This document shows positions 1-12,567 of a stretch of DNA of 64,000 bases, in pieces (position 1 is the stretch's first letter; each line of letters opens with the position of its first letter). A program made the position numbers and the translations under genes. Under the pieces are notes generated by a model. It did not search any database and was not told the origin of the DNA. It saw only the letters and a program-made list of their open reading frames with translations. The stretch lies in assembly GCF_019175385.1 (NCBI RefSeq), contig NC_083342.1, positions 120,838,376-120,902,375 on the forward strand. Direction: 5' to 3'. Origin of the DNA: Lycium barbarum. Its lineage: Eukaryota; Streptophyta; Magnoliopsida; Solanales; Solanaceae.

Positions 1-207
1 TTTCCTTTTTAGTATGTCCAATAAAAAATGTTATCTTTCTATAATTAGAAAGCAACTTAATAAAATTCTCCTTTTACGCTTAAGAAATGATTTATAGGTA
101 CACAAATGTCTAAGATTTGTTTTAGACCACAAATTTTAAAAGTCATCCTTTCTTTTTTAAACTTTGTTTTTAGTCAGACAGTGCCACATAAATTGAGACT
201 GAGGAAG
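1..207. mobile_element. Stowaway-like MITE, left part outside window
   Basis: The right end reads CACATAAATTGAGACTGAGGAAG followed by TA at 208-209, which matches the terminal repeat of the complete Stowaway copy at 247-504. The interior (TTTAGACCACAAATTTTAAAAG around 120) is the usual body of this family. The left terminus lies beyond position 1, so length and target duplication cannot be confirmed. Confidence 0.6.
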
Positions 208-246
208 TATTATTTTATGTAGCATAGTAGATGGAATAACTAATTA

Positions 247-504
247 CTCCCTTTGTCCCAATTTATGTGATCCAGTTCGAATTTCGAGAGTCAAACTTCT
301 TTATTTCGACCGTAAGTATGGACATACAATCTTTAAGTTTTTTGAAAAATAATTACATATTTAGAAACTATATAAAAAGTACCATAAGTCACAATAATCA
401 ACAATTTAAAATATTTAAATTGCATACGAATAAATCGCGATCAATGTTTTTCTTGTTTGACTCTTGAAATCCGAACTGTATTACATAAATTGAGACAGAG
501 GGAG
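247..504. mobile_element. Stowaway-like (Tc1/mariner) MITE, complete
   Basis: The element is 258 bp and begins CTCCCTTTGTCCCAATTTA. Its other end is the inverted match TAAATTGAGACAGAGGGAG. TA dinucleotides flank both sides (245-246 and 505-506), the target duplication expected for Stowaway elements. The termini pair over about 24 bp with a few mismatches. It carries no coding sequence. Confidence 0.85.
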
Positions 505-564
505 TACATGAATTAGTAATACATGAATAGCTTAACTCTGCATAGTTAATTTCTACATGAATAT

Positions 565-759
565 GAGCCCGTTTGGATTGGCTTATAAGTTGCTAAAAAC
601 AGATTATAAGTTGTTTTCAGCTTTTGTTGAGTGTTTAGTTGGCCAGCTTAAAGTCATTTTGTGCTTAAAATTAGCCCAAAAAAATAATTGGGTCCGTTTG
701 GCTTAACTTATCTAAAGCAGTTTATAAACTGTTTTTTTTAAGCCCATCCAAACAGGCTC
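565..759. mobile_element. Tourist-like MITE, copy A (GAGCCYGTTTGGAT family)
   Basis: A 195-bp element with termini GAGCCCGTTTGGATTGGCTT and AGCCCATCCAAACAGGCTC, flanked by the trinucleotide TAT (562-564 and 760-762). Copies of the same family occur at 25714-25976 (inverted) and 28770-29028. Terminal sequence and 3-bp duplication suggest PIF/Harbinger (Tourist) type; this is inference because no transposase is present. Confidence 0.8.
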
Positions 760-2396
760 TATCTCTATGTTACTAATTCGTGCATAACTTTAGCCAGCTA
801 CAAAATAACCCCTTAAATTTCAGATAGTTGAAACTGAGTTTTAACCAAAGCATAAGAGAGAGAAAAGAAAGAGCATAATATCCGACAGAGGAATTGGCAA
901 TTGGTATTTTGTGGAAGGGCAGAAGTAGCAGAACCCACGGTGAGTACGGACTCTCTATGAGCAAAGACACACGTTTGGATCTGTCCTATTTGCAGGGATA
1001 ATGATGCACATTGGCGTAAGCAGCTATATTCACATCTCACACTACCAAGTCTTTTATGAGTTGATTTGGCAGTCAAAATGAAAGTAAAACTGTAGTCGTG
1101 AGGGTTATTTTACCTAAGAAAGTGGGGGATTTTCTTGCAGTAGAGATGGTTTCTTTGCTATAGGGCCATTACTTGTTGGAAATTGAAATGAAGATGTGAA
1201 GTTAATTACTAAATTGTTACAGAAGAGTAAGAAAGAAAGAATGACCCCTTAGTTAAACAAAACTGCAACAGCAATAGCGTAAAAAAGTGAAACAACAGGG
1301 AAAAGTAAAGAGTAGTTGCAGAGGGACAAGAAATGGGAATCAATGTAGTTACTACTCACTACTAGTTGATGTTTGAACACGCAATGCACACACGTCGAGG
1401 CTTTGACAATAAAATAATTTTTGGCTTCTTAATTACGAAGTCGACAGCACTTCAGCAGTTCAGCTGATGAAACCTAAAGTTTTTTTCCTAGCCTTGTTCA
1501 TGAATCATGATTATCAACAATTATACATATGTATACACGCACATGCCTGCCCTTCAGTCCTTCACTTAATCATGTTCTTGCCAGTCTCTCATTTACTTCT
1601 CTTTTGAAAATGGACTCTTATTAGTTGCCGCCTATTCTCATTTTTGGGTCATATCTGGATATATAATAATAATGTAAATTTTCTGCATAACATTAGTACT
1701 CCTATATTTTAATGAATTAGAGTAAGTTATTTATACCTAGCTATCATTTTAACAGCTTTTCGTCGATGCCTATTAAAGAAATTTACATAAACAGTTTGAT
1801 TATAAATATTTTCTCACATTATCAATAATGAAACTTAAACTCAATGTTATTTCATTCTTTCCCCAAAAGATTACCAATTAACACTTACCAACAGATTTAC
1901 TCGTAATTACATAGCTATTAAGTGATCTGAATGTGTAAAAATACAAGAGTTGTGCATAAAACGTAAACTCATTTAAGAACGAAACATTGCAGTTTCTAAA
2001 AGATTAGTACTTTTCGCCCATCCATGAACCAATCACTCCTAATGATGTTTAAGTTCTAGGAACGAAAACCTCTTGCTAGAGAGTGTTTTATTTCCTTATA
2101 AGTGGACTTACTCGACATAAATTGGAATTAGTAAATGTCTAAAGCGAAAAAGAAAAATCCGGGTTAATTCAATTCCACCAAATTCTGTTCCCGATTATCT
2201 CATCTTTTGTTCAATTATTTCTATGTTAGCATAGTCCATGAACCAACCAATCCTCACGAGATATTGTTGATGTTCGTCTTTCCTTAGAAGCATTTAGGCT
2301 TTAGCTCGGTAAGCAGTTAAGCACCCACTTCCTTTCCTCATAGGCCTTAAAAACTTTTTTTTTCTTTGCTCATTTGCACTTTGTTCCTATTTTGTG

Positions 2397-2585
2397 CTGG
2401 TCTTTAATTTTTTTCCCCTCATAACAAATAATTTTTAGCGGGGTATAAATTTATATTTTCGTATCGTAATATTTTACAAGTTATCTCTGCTCCCTAAAAA
2501 TTTATGCCTCGCTAGGCATGAGTCCGATTTTGGAGAGCCAAAATTAAAGATCATCCCGTTTGAAGGGGAAAAAAATCAAAGACCA
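2397..2585. mobile_element. Inverted-repeat element (MITE-like), about 189 bp
   Basis: The left end CTGGTCTTTAATTTTTTTCC pairs with the right end GGAAAAAAATCAAAGACCAG with one mismatch over about 24 bp. The interior includes GCCTCGCTAGGCATGAGTCC. No convincing target duplication was found, so the superfamily is unassigned. The perfect terminal pairing makes chance unlikely. Confidence 0.6.
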
Positions 2586-3810
2586 GCCCATTTGAAGGCC
2601 GAACCGTGCAATTAAATGTTTTTTCTTTCATTGGAAACAATTTCGTTAGAATGACACCGTTTATAATAACCAATTTTGAAAAATCATTTAACATTTAGCC
2701 AGTGTTGATAACTTTCAAATATGCGCATCTTAACGCAGACACTGTATGGATTACATATATAGATTTTTTGATGTGGTTTTGCATCATCTGTTCATTGACT
2801 ATGATAATGTAAAAGGAGTTTTGATTTCAGTTATCGTCTTCATCATAAAATAGGTCAACCTTACTTCAAATTGAGGATAAATTGGACTTCATACTTTTGG
2901 GTCTGAAGATAGGCTCTATCAAAACCTGGGCCTCTGTTATAATGCCAATTGCAAAATCCTATCCTGAATCTGCTTGTAAATCCGTTGTGTTTTCTGAGAT
3001 GTCGTTTAGCTGGATAAGCGCCCATTTCCTGTGTCACGGGCCCTAGTAGATTTTTCTTTCTTTATTATTTTCTTAGGAAAAAAATTCTTATATCTTATGA
3101 TGCTACACTATTAAACTTTTTAAGGGCATGGGAGAAAAGATTTTCTACAAGCATTTTGGGTTGCAAGTCAAAACTAGTATAGTTAACAACTAATAGACAA
3201 AGTTTGTTTTAAGCATAAAAAATACAGTATCTATATTTTATTAAAGTATTCGTCTCAATTCCTCAGTTGAAGAAGATTATTATATGGACTATATATGGAG
3301 TTCACATCTGCTTCATATCAACACACAAATTGTCAGATTTTGGTCCAGACGAAGAAGGCCTATCATAAAATTGTACAAGGGCCCTGCATCAGTGTTTCCT
3401 TCTAGTTACTGATGACTAATTTTGATATCCAAATTACCCTTTCGTCAACACTTTGCTACTTTAGTCTTTAACCCTCAATAACTTTGACTCAAATTTTATA
3501 TATAGAGATTTATACGTTATGGAACATGTTAATAGAGTTTTGCAACATAAGTGACATAAGTTACACGTCCTTTCATTAATAGCATAACTTATATCAATTT
3601 TAGCATCTATATAAAATCTATTAATATGCTAGTAACAATTAAAGGAGGTCCCATAAAATCAGGATTCATCTATCCCATAATTCTCTTTGTACTTTTATTT
3701 ACTAATAATTGATTTTCATTAAAAATTAATTAATTGAAATTATGTATATTATTAATATATTTGTTTACTAAAAAAATAAATATAATATAAATTAAACTAT
3801 TATATATACT

Positions 3811-3960
3811 TAATATATATTACTACTATGCCATTTACATTTGTCGTATTATTAGAAATACACAATTTACATACATACAATATTTAATATATATTGCTAT
3901 AATAACATTATATTTGCAGTATTGTTTCAAATATATAATTTACATACCTACAATATTTGA
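3811..3960. repeat. Two diverged direct repeats, about 74 bp each, AT-rich
   Basis: Each unit starts with TAATATATATT and ends with ACATACMTACAATATTTRA; the second starts about 74 bp after the first. Similarity is visible through the whole unit but is interrupted by substitutions. No function is suggested. Confidence 0.5.
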
Positions 3961-5612
3961 TATAGGCTGCTAAAAAGAAAATAAAAAAGGACACTAGAAA
4001 ACGAAAAGGACGGATTTGCCAACATAAGAAGGAAATAAAAAAGAAGGCACTGGAAAATAAAAGGAAATAAAATTTTCCAGCTATTTCTGTGCATTTTTCA
4101 AGGATGGTTGAGATAAAAGGGAATTTATTTTGAGCGTTACTTTTCTAGTTGATAAGTTATACGAGCTAACAATCTATTGGCTACTTTCTGATATATAAAT
4201 TTATGTGCTAAAAATATGTTATGTCTTTTTTAATATTGTGTAATTATGTAAAGTACTCTTTTATATATTGTGTTAACAAGTGCATTAACTAAGTAAGAAT
4301 TATTAATAAGTTTGAACGCCGTAACAAATTGTGACGAGTTGATCTAAGCATCTATGTGTATCTTTACAAATTAAAATGCTTTCTTGTTTAATGGTTATAT
4401 ATACAAACTTAAGTGGTCTTTGTTCGCAAGTAATATTCCAAAATTTATTTATGCAAAGACATGTTCCAAACAACTACAAAAGTGAAATTAAAAATGCCGT
4501 GAAACTGGTGGTAATACAATTAGCTTCTTAAGGTTCCACAAATATCTTCCAATCTTGTTATTCGTGTGCATATTGTTGTTTCTTTTTCTTTTTCTTTATG
4601 GGTATGGTGTCAAATTGATAGAGAAAAAACAATATGGTGGTGGGGGTGGGGAAGAATTGTCTTCTTCAGGTTGCACTCGAATTGATCAGACATAATTATG
4701 CTTAGTATCGTTAGTGTTTCCTTATTGATCTTATCTTAATTATTTCATCTTATCCGTCTTTGATCCAACATGTGCTTGTTTATTGGTAGGTTGTCAATTG
4801 TTCAGCCTTGTGTAGGACAGATTTTCTTCCTACCTCCATCTCCCATCACCTTCAAAATATAATTACAAGGATTAAATATAAAATCAGGGCTAGCTGTTTA
4901 TTGTTGACAAACTTTAGGGAGAGCCAATGGCGAGTGGCTGATAATATGGTTTAAAAAAAAGCCATCTCATTGAACATTCTATGCTCTATTTGAGCATCAG
5001 ATACTATTTCAGTAGTTCAAGAATGAACTTCAACATTTACAAATACTTATTTGACCATCAGTTATGTTTCAACTTTTAAGGTATTAGAGAAACATTAAAA
5101 TACTGGTTTGAAGCATATTTAAAGTGTGATACTGATAACTTTCAAATGCTCTTCTTTTTTTCCTTTCAACTTATTGAACTAATGTCCAAAACTCCAAATA
5201 ATATCTACTTAAATTAATGCCTAATATACGAATCTGGATTTGCGATTGTAGCCAAATTTTCATTGTTCCTTTTGGTACAATTATTTGATAACTTATCCTT
5301 TTTTATTTCTCTTGCAATTTATGAACCTTTTAATCTAAGGTCTAAACATCCTTGTGAACAAACTTAGAGCTTATGAAGAAAGTAAGACCGTGATCTAAAA
5401 TTTTGTAAAGCTTAGGCGACAGTCTAATATTTTGTCATTTTCAAAGACTATATTTATACAATTTTTAAAAATAGCAACAAAATCTAAATAGTGACCTAAA
5501 AAGGGAATATTTGTGTAAATCAACCAAGAAAAAGGAAATAAGCACACATAGCCTAAAGAGCTTGGTAGACGTACTTTATGCACAATCTTGAAGTGGAATC
5601 TAAAAATCCATG

Positions 5613-6354
5613 TGTATACGGTAAAAATCGGATTTATGCTAGACCGGTGAGATCGGGAATCGAGGGAAGAAAGAAACAAGCTCGAGCATGAAGACTTTCT
5701 TTCGGACCGGAGGTATTGCACTAGAAGTGGTTGATCAGAAGAAAGCGGAGGAAATTGCTTGGTCCAGTTTCTCCATGGCCAAGTTGATCGTGGCCGTTAG
5801 TCCGGTTTCTCCATGGCCGAGTTGATCGTGGCCGTTAGTTCGGTTTCTCCATGGCCGAGTTGATCGTGACAGTTAGTCCGGGTGATCAGTTACAAAATTG
5901 CCACGCGTCAAGACCGTTCTGTTACATTGTACTGCCAATGGTACAGTTGTCAGACCGTACGGCCCAACCTTATCCTTTTAGGGTTTTCTTTATTCTAAAG
6001 TGGCTTTATGTTGTATGCGAGGCCCATAAGGCAAAATTATAAATATGAGACATTTCCCTACTTTTAAGGGTTAGTTTTTTCAAGATCAAGAACATTGTAA
6101 TAGAAATTATATATTGAAGCTCTCTCTCCTTTGGTCCGGATCAGTGGCATTTTATGCTTATTCTTCCAATATAGTTAGCTTAATCATAAACATTTGTATC
6201 ACGATTCGAATCACTAACGCATATGTTCACATACACATGCTATAACACGCAAATCTATAATTATTTCCTATAAACCCAAAATAAATTAAAGTTCATCCAC
6301 ATATCCTATACCTCACTTACAAATTCAATTGATTACCTAAATTCGGGGTAAACA
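5613..6354 (+). mobile_element. Solo LTR, 742 bp, with perfect 5-bp target duplication
   Basis: The sequence starts TGTATACGGTAAAAATCGG and ends TTCGGGGTAAACA, the TG...CA ends of an LTR. It is flanked by CCATG on both sides (5608-5612 and 6355-6359). No internal retrotransposon region or second LTR lies next to it, so it is a solo LTR left by unequal recombination between the LTRs of one element. It contains a 38-bp tandem repeat (5767-5880) and a possible TATA box (TTATAAATAT near 6037). The parent family is not identified. Confidence 0.85.
5767..5880 (+). repeat. 38-bp tandem repeat, three copies, inside the solo LTR
   Basis: The block GTTTCTCCATGGCC followed by GAGTTGATCGTGGCCGTTAG recurs at 5767, 5805 and 5843 with a 38-bp period and only a few substitutions. 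It lies upstream of the candidate TATA box, the U3 position where plant LTRs often carry repeated enhancer-like boxes. The regulatory role is inferred. Confidence 0.85.
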
Positions 6355-6359
6355 CCATG

Positions 6360-8570
6360 AGCAGAGCATGACATAGGACCTGATAATGGCCTTCACTTAT
6401 AGAGTTATATGGAAGATGAACTTATCAGTGGCTTCAAAGGCCAAACGTCAATATTAAGAGTTGTCCAAATCACGGTTAGGTAGTTGAGCGGTGGTCACGG
6501 ATCTGTGTGGTTGAGGGGTCTTGTAAATGTCATAGTAGTATGGGGTAGTTGAGAAATTATTGTTCCATTTATTGCTATAATCCTTGTGGTTCATGACTCA
6601 TGATTTATGCCTCTTGGATCCACGATGAAAATTCATTAAGATATGCGACGAAAAATTAGATTGCTTAGAGCAGTTGATTATTGTGAAAAAAAGTTAGCCC
6701 AAAAATGGAGTGAACATTGAGTGGTAACAAGGGTAGACACTATAAATAAAGTGGGACTAATTGGGAGATTAATTAGGTTGATAAGAATAGATAAACACGA
6801 AAGATCCTATTGCATCAAACATAATGATTCTTCTTCCAAGAATGATTAAGAAAGTCAGGTAAAAAAATACGTTTAAAGATCAAAAGCGATCGTGATCTTC
6901 AAATGGTCAATGAAGTGACTAAAGATTATTTCCAAGATATCAGGATTCTATCTATGTAAATTTGGACGGGCAAAATTATTTGATACATATGTTTATGAGA
7001 ATAGTGGATAGACAATGGATTAATTGAGATGTGCATAAGCTTATATGAGTATCAGTTTTGCAAAAAAGAAAAACTAAGGTACAGTAAAATATGTGAATCA
7101 GGGGACATTATTTGCCTAGTGATAACCAAAGATATTCAGATAAGCTAACACAGAGTTCAACTCCTGTAGATGTGAGGCCCAATAGAACCTTGGTGGAGCT
7201 CACATACTTGATCAGTACCCACCAAGGCCCCAGCAAGATAGAATTTGGACCATAACTTGAAAGGGCGTTTGCTTATAACTAAAGGTATATAACCACTTGC
7301 CTAATTAATCAAAGCACATGTAAATTACATAAAACAAAAGATCATTAGGTAAGGAATTGTATTAGAATAAAGGAGTGCATCTTGACCTGTCTAAGATTTT
7401 GAAATGGCTTGGCTCCAAAAGGGACCTACTCAGTATGGCATGATTGACATTATTGAGAATTATGTTTAGATAGTTAAGTAGGTATACTGGTATAATATTA
7501 ATCTGGTTAACATCAAGACATAGCTTAAGGAAAAGACGGCGTGCATAATGCTTTTAAAACTAATAATTGTAACAAGCATAATGCTCATTTTTTATGATGA
7601 TACCAAATACAGTGCCCAAATTATAATTTGCTTCTTGGGCTTGCCTAGATATTTTCTTCAGTCTCCCCTAGCAAAGTCGTGGTTATGGCATTTCAAGGTA
7701 GGGGTGGAAAGGGATGAAGAAAAGATTTTGAAGAACATAAATGGACTGCTTATTTCAATTATTTCATTTTCTGGATTGGAGTGCTTATTTCATATAGAAT
7801 AGAATATCAAACAGGGAAAGTTCTAATAGCTGTATGGATTTTCCTCAGAAAACTACAAATTCAAACTCAATTAAATAAATTAATACCCATGAATTACTCC
7901 ATTCATCTCAATTGGAGTATTTGACTGGACAAAAATTATGGAGTAGCAAAGAAAGAAGACCCTCAAGACATACACCAAAATATGTACTTAGCAAAGAAAG
8001 AAGACCCTCAAGACATACACCAAAATATGTACTTAGAAGATTATAAAAAGCACACATCTGTTACCATGTAAATTCTCTATCAGAATAAGTGTGTGAATAC
8101 AAAATTATAGTTCAAGATTAAGTCAAATACGTAGTTTCTAAACAAAGAGTGTTCACCTTTTTTAAACGGATAAAAAGAGTGTGAAACGTAATTGAGAGAA
8201 GGAATACTACTTACGAGCTTATGACATAGGAGCATGAGGCAATTCAATGACAAAAAAGGTAAAAAAATCTAAATTGCAATTTCATTTGGGCAATTTGCAC
8301 GATTGGTCTTTAATTTTTAGCCTTCGCTTAAAAAGTAACTGAAAGCATTTTGAGGTTCCATGCTTAAAATCCAACAGAGTAAAAAATAATAATAATTTCA
8401 GAGACGGATAAAATTACATAAAACCTATACCGAAGACGCCAGACTTTTTGTTAACGCATAACTAAAAATCTTTCGGAGATGGGTCAATATCATAATTATG
8501 CAGTAGCCGAAACCCAATCGACCACTATCTGGATAAAGTTAAGGACATATCCGACATTTCAATGATGATA
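6360..8570. other. Intergenic stretch without a recognised gene
   Basis: No coding region can be supported. The only structure I can show is the perfect 45-bp tandem duplication at 7944-8033. A short stretch near 6957-7010 faintly resembles the start of a copia gag but is too weak to call. Confidence 0.45.
7944..8033. repeat. Perfect 45-bp tandem duplication
   Basis: The unit starting TAGCAAAGAAAGAAGACCCT is repeated once, at 7944-7988 and 7989-8033, with no differences seen. Identity implies a recent event or an assembly artefact. Confidence 0.9.
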
Positions 8571-8579
8571 ACAACCGAT

Positions 8580-8677
8580 CACGTGACATCCTGATCAACT
8601 CAATGTTCACAAGCCAGGTGGCTAAAAGCCAAAGGTAGAAAGACGCCGGCTTTGTCACGTCATCTTATCCTTATATA
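8580..8677 (+). promoter_or_regulatory. Putative promoter of the DRM1-like gene
   Basis: A TATA box candidate TATATA lies at 8672-8677, about 235 bp upstream of the start codon. Upstream are a perfect G-box CACGTG at 8580-8585 and a CACGT core in GTCACGTCATC near 8654. G-box/ABRE motifs fit the hormone- and dormancy-responsive expression known for this family, but their use here is inference. Confidence 0.45.
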
Positions 8678-8910
8678 CGTGCTCTTAAATCGAACCCTTC
8701 TTTTCATCTCAGATCTACCAGATTAAAATCTACGGCCAATAATCAATCTTATCCCACAAATCTGCTCAATAAATAACACTCCTCATGGCTTCACTTAACT
8801 CCTCAATAGAACACAACAATACGAGAAGGTTCTATCTGAACGGACATAGTAGTTTTTTGTTTTTCTGTTCCTTCTTCTCTTAACGTGAGCCGATTTCGCT
8901 AACTTGCGCC

Positions 8911-11900
8911 ATGAGCTTACTTGACAAGCTATGGGATGACACTGTTGCCGGTCCCAGGCCAGATAGTGGTCTGGGGAAACTCCGGAAGTATTCTACTTTT
9001 AGCCCCCGTTCATCAAATTCCGGCAAGGGTACGCTTTTGTTGCTATCTTGCGCCGGTGTTTGTTGATCCATTAATAGACGAATCAGTATTTGTTGTAATT
9101 CGTTTAGCGAATCTGTTTTTTTTTTTTTTTTTTTTGTTTTTTGCGTCCAAAGCAAGTCTGAATTAATAACTTATAACGTACTATTATATTTATACACTTA
9201 TATTGATTTGTACGATATAATAAAATCTAGATCGATGGTTGATGTTACATAATTTGACGTATCTGTTGTTTTCGTAAGGATCTGATCATTAAAGGTTAAC
9301 CCTGTTCCGACTAAATTTGATGAAGTTAACTCAGACAGATCAATGACTTTCCCCCCTTTAATAAGTACTAGATGATAACTTATCAAAAAAAGAAGGAAAA
9401 AAGGCCATTTTGATAGAAAATTCTGAAAATTTTTCCGTTACCATAAATATATTCGATTCTGATGGAGCATTTTTTTTTCCTTTTTTCTTTTTGCTTCAGA
9501 ATCAGAAGTTTCTACACCGAGATCCTTCACTGATGAAGCAAGTGAGGACGCGGTGAAAGTGACCAGAAGTATAATGATAGTAAAGCCATCTGGCAGTCAG
9601 AATAGAGACTCACCTCCCGTTTCTCCTGCCGGTACTACACCTCCGGTATCTCCTTTTGCCGGTAAGGTGTCATTTTTTGGGGTAAATCATTTTATTAATG
9701 GATAAAAGAGAAATTTTAAAGTTAAAATTCTTTTTAAATATAGAAAAATAACAATTTTTTAGACACCTGTATCACATATGAGTATTTTGACTGTAACAAT
9801 TTCAATGAACAGTCACTCTTTTTTTTTCATTTTTTTAAGGTTATACGATTTCGGAAGATGATCTAGAATTCAGTCGATCACCTTTATTAAAAGTCGATAA
9901 TAGAGTAAATTGATAATAGAGTGGTTCTTCTAGCAAAAAGTGATATACGTTTTATTGTAACATTTGTTGATGTACCTCATAATTGAATTGTACAAAGTGT
10001 CAAATGTCATGTTTCACCTGGTCGTTTAAATCGACCTTTATTTGGGTACAACGAGGAAGAGTTTAATTGTGGTTAGTGCAGTGAGATTTGTGGAACTATC
10101 ACATGTTTCCGATCTTGCTTGTTCCTATAACCTGTTTTCCCGCCGCCACCTTTGCCGGATCGTACCATTAGAATAATTGCTTGATTCTTAACTCTAAGTG
10201 CCCTCCAGGAAAGGGGGAGAATTAGAGATCTAGAAGAATCTTGTAAGGTTATTTTTGTAAATTTAGTTTTAGAATTAGAACAATAATTGGGGTGTATAGA
10301 GTCAAGGGGCAAATGTGTAATTTTGCGGATATTGACACATTTTAGCGGATAATGCGAGGCAATAATGCAGGCCATTAGGTGGATGTGATTATTTTAATTT
10401 AGTGGTGGTCCCTGAGAAAGTGATATCCTTCCTAGAGTCCACTGATGTGTTTAAAAGACAAAATTGGTGTTTTGCCACATATACGTACTGAATACTGTGC
10501 ATGGCTCTGCTTATTAGCTTACACATATAGCCTATAATTGAATAACTAGCTCTCCTTATACCAGCTTGGATGGTGGTCCAGTTTACTTTGATCCTCCTTA
10601 TCCTGTTACTCGGCCCACGTTGCCATTTTGGTCAAAACATCAAATTTAGAAATCAAGGACCTAGCCCGACCCCTTTCAAAGAGACGTATCTATCTGTGCG
10701 GATAATATATGCTGGATTTCTTATCTTTTTGTTTTGTATAAGAGTGTAGTAATTGATTACCTATGATGGGGAATCGAGACACAATCCTAGAGGGAACGGA
10801 ATATTAGTGGCGGACAATATACAGGGATTTTCTACTAGCTGGTCTGTATATTCTTTGATTTCTCACTCCCTTCCCCTTCCTCTTTTCCAGCCAGATAAAT
10901 ATTACAACCATTTGAGTTTTGATAGTTTTACATCTACTGGCATTGATTCCATAGTTTATGTCGGAGTTAGAGGTGTTATCTTATTGTTTTGTTAGAAATA
11001 TTTACTGTATTGGTTAGCTAAGTGAGATCAAGGCACAATTTCAATGGGAAAAGATGTAAATTCATTGTTATGTGATAGTATTTAAAGGTTCTCTACTAGT
11101 TCATGTATTCTTGGATTCTGCTCCCCTGCCCTTCTCTCACACAGTAAGATAAACATTACAACCAATGACGTCTGTATTTCTTACATGGAACAATGCCGAA
11201 TCCCATAGTCTATATGCAGGAGTTGAGTTCATATCATATGGTTAGAGGCAGAGCCAGAATTTGAAGCTTGTGGGTTCGGGATTCTAATTCGTTTAAGTGT
11301 TCTAAATTAACAATTTATACATATTCAATGAATTTTTCAACACAAATACAGGATTTAGATCAAAGTTACTGGGTTCGTCCGCATCCCCGACTACCATGCT
11401 AGCTCCGCCCCTGCATATGGTTTTAGTAAAGATATAGTTGATTCTCACCTATCACGAAAGTAATTGATTAACGTAGGAAATGTGAATGACCTAGCCACAC
11501 AAGGGCTGTGGTTTTGCTGTCTGCTCAATTTTAGTGTTGCACTTGCATGCCTGTGGCCACACATAGCAAAGTGTTCAATGCATGATTGCAGATAAATTAT
11601 GAGGTCTGGAATGGTTCTGTTTACCTAAAAAGAGTACAGTTACATTTGTTTGTGGTTTAAAGAATACGTGAATTGATTTGTTATAAATAATGAATAAATA
11701 GCTAATAATAAGTACGAAAATCAGGCCAGTAAGTCAATGTAAAGCATAGATGAAATAATTGAGCTTGGGCTTGTATGATTCTCAGAGAGAATTTTTTGAT
11801 AAGTTTTCCTTCAGTGGAGCACTTGCATGCCTTAGCTTTTGATAAATAGGTGTTGATCCAGGGTAAAAGAATAGTAAAAATATGCAAATTATAAAGGCTG

Positions 11901-12567
11901 AATTGCATAAATTAGTGTAAGAATGTGTATTTCGATGATCTTTACAGTGAGATATTAGGCCCCTTTTATAGTTGATAATCATCGGATTTGAGCTGTAAAT
12001 CTAGCTTAATAACGGAAAATAATGGACAATAAATGCTACTTTAATTCTGAAGTGTTTTAACTTTTGCTACGAATCTGGACCGGTAATGTGACGTTCATCT
12101 TCCATAAATGACTCGAACCAACTAGTATGGAAGAGTTGCTCCGGGTTTATTTGGGATTTCTTGTTCCGACCAGATAAAATGACTAAGTAACGTTTTAACT
12201 CTTAATTGCCACGTGTTCCATTCTCATCATGCCACTTGTAGAGCTTTACTTTATCATGTATACCAGTTCCGTTTAAACTTATTAGAATTTCAGCTAATTA
12301 TCTTAAGAGATGCAGAGATCCCAGTATTAGCTTTTGATTCACTTGGATTCAAAAATTGACCTTTTGCATTAGAATTAAAACTTTCAGCGTTTGATGGCAG
12401 AGTGCTCTTGTAGAGTGGGAGACTAATTATTATTTGATGTGTGGTGATGATGATCAGGTTCGGCAGGGAGAGACGCATATCGGTTCCGCAGGCGATCAGC
12501 ATCGTTCGCATACGAGAATGCCAATGGGGTTGGACCCAGAAGCCCTCGTCCTCCTTACGACCTGTGA
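8911..12567 (+). CDS. DRM1/ARP dormancy-associated (auxin-repressed) protein, 3 exons
   Basis: Exons are 8911-9028, 9500-9661 and 12458-12567, giving 129 codons plus stop. All junctions have GT/AG and keep frame (phase 1 at both introns). The N-terminus MSLLDKLWDDTVAGPRPDSG, the Pro-rich PPVSPAGTTPPVSPF block encoded by exon 2 and the RFRRRSAS stretch encoded by exon 3 are hallmarks of the DRM1/ARP (auxin-repressed, dormancy-associated) family. Members are small disordered nuclear or cytosolic proteins whose transcripts accumulate in dormant buds and under low sugar or stress. Their molecular activity is not settled. Length is normal for the family (about 110-130 aa). The second intron is unusually long at 2796 bp and holds a hAT-type MITE. 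The gene looks intact. Splice sites are inferred by eye. Confidence 0.92.
11243..11413. mobile_element. hAT-type MITE, 171 bp, in intron 2 of the DRM1-like gene
   Basis: Termini are TAGAGGCAGAGCC on the left and GCTCCGCCCCTG on the right, imperfect inverses of each other (CAGRGGCRGAGC type). An identical 8-bp sequence CATATGGT flanks both ends (11235-11242 and 11414-11421), the duplication length of hAT elements. A related but more diverged element lies at 52506-52704. Confidence 0.8.

Larger units (their letters stand above)
763..5607. other. Long intergenic stretch without a recognised gene
   Basis: AT-rich DNA with no reading frame that resembles a known protein and no plausible multi-exon gene by eye. 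Two structures are listed separately: a terminal-inverted-repeat element at 2397-2585 and a diverged AT-rich direct repeat at 3811-3960. A low-expression gene with short exons could have been missed. Confidence 0.5.

Noticed and set aside
6957..7110. Faint resemblance to the start of a copia gag
   Set aside because: Only one short stretch fits. No zinc knuckle, LTR or other retroelement domain is found around it.
8880..9166. Open frames on both strands overlapping DRM1 exon 1
   Set aside because: They run through a poly-T tract and intron sequence. The conserved DRM1 frame explains the coding signal.
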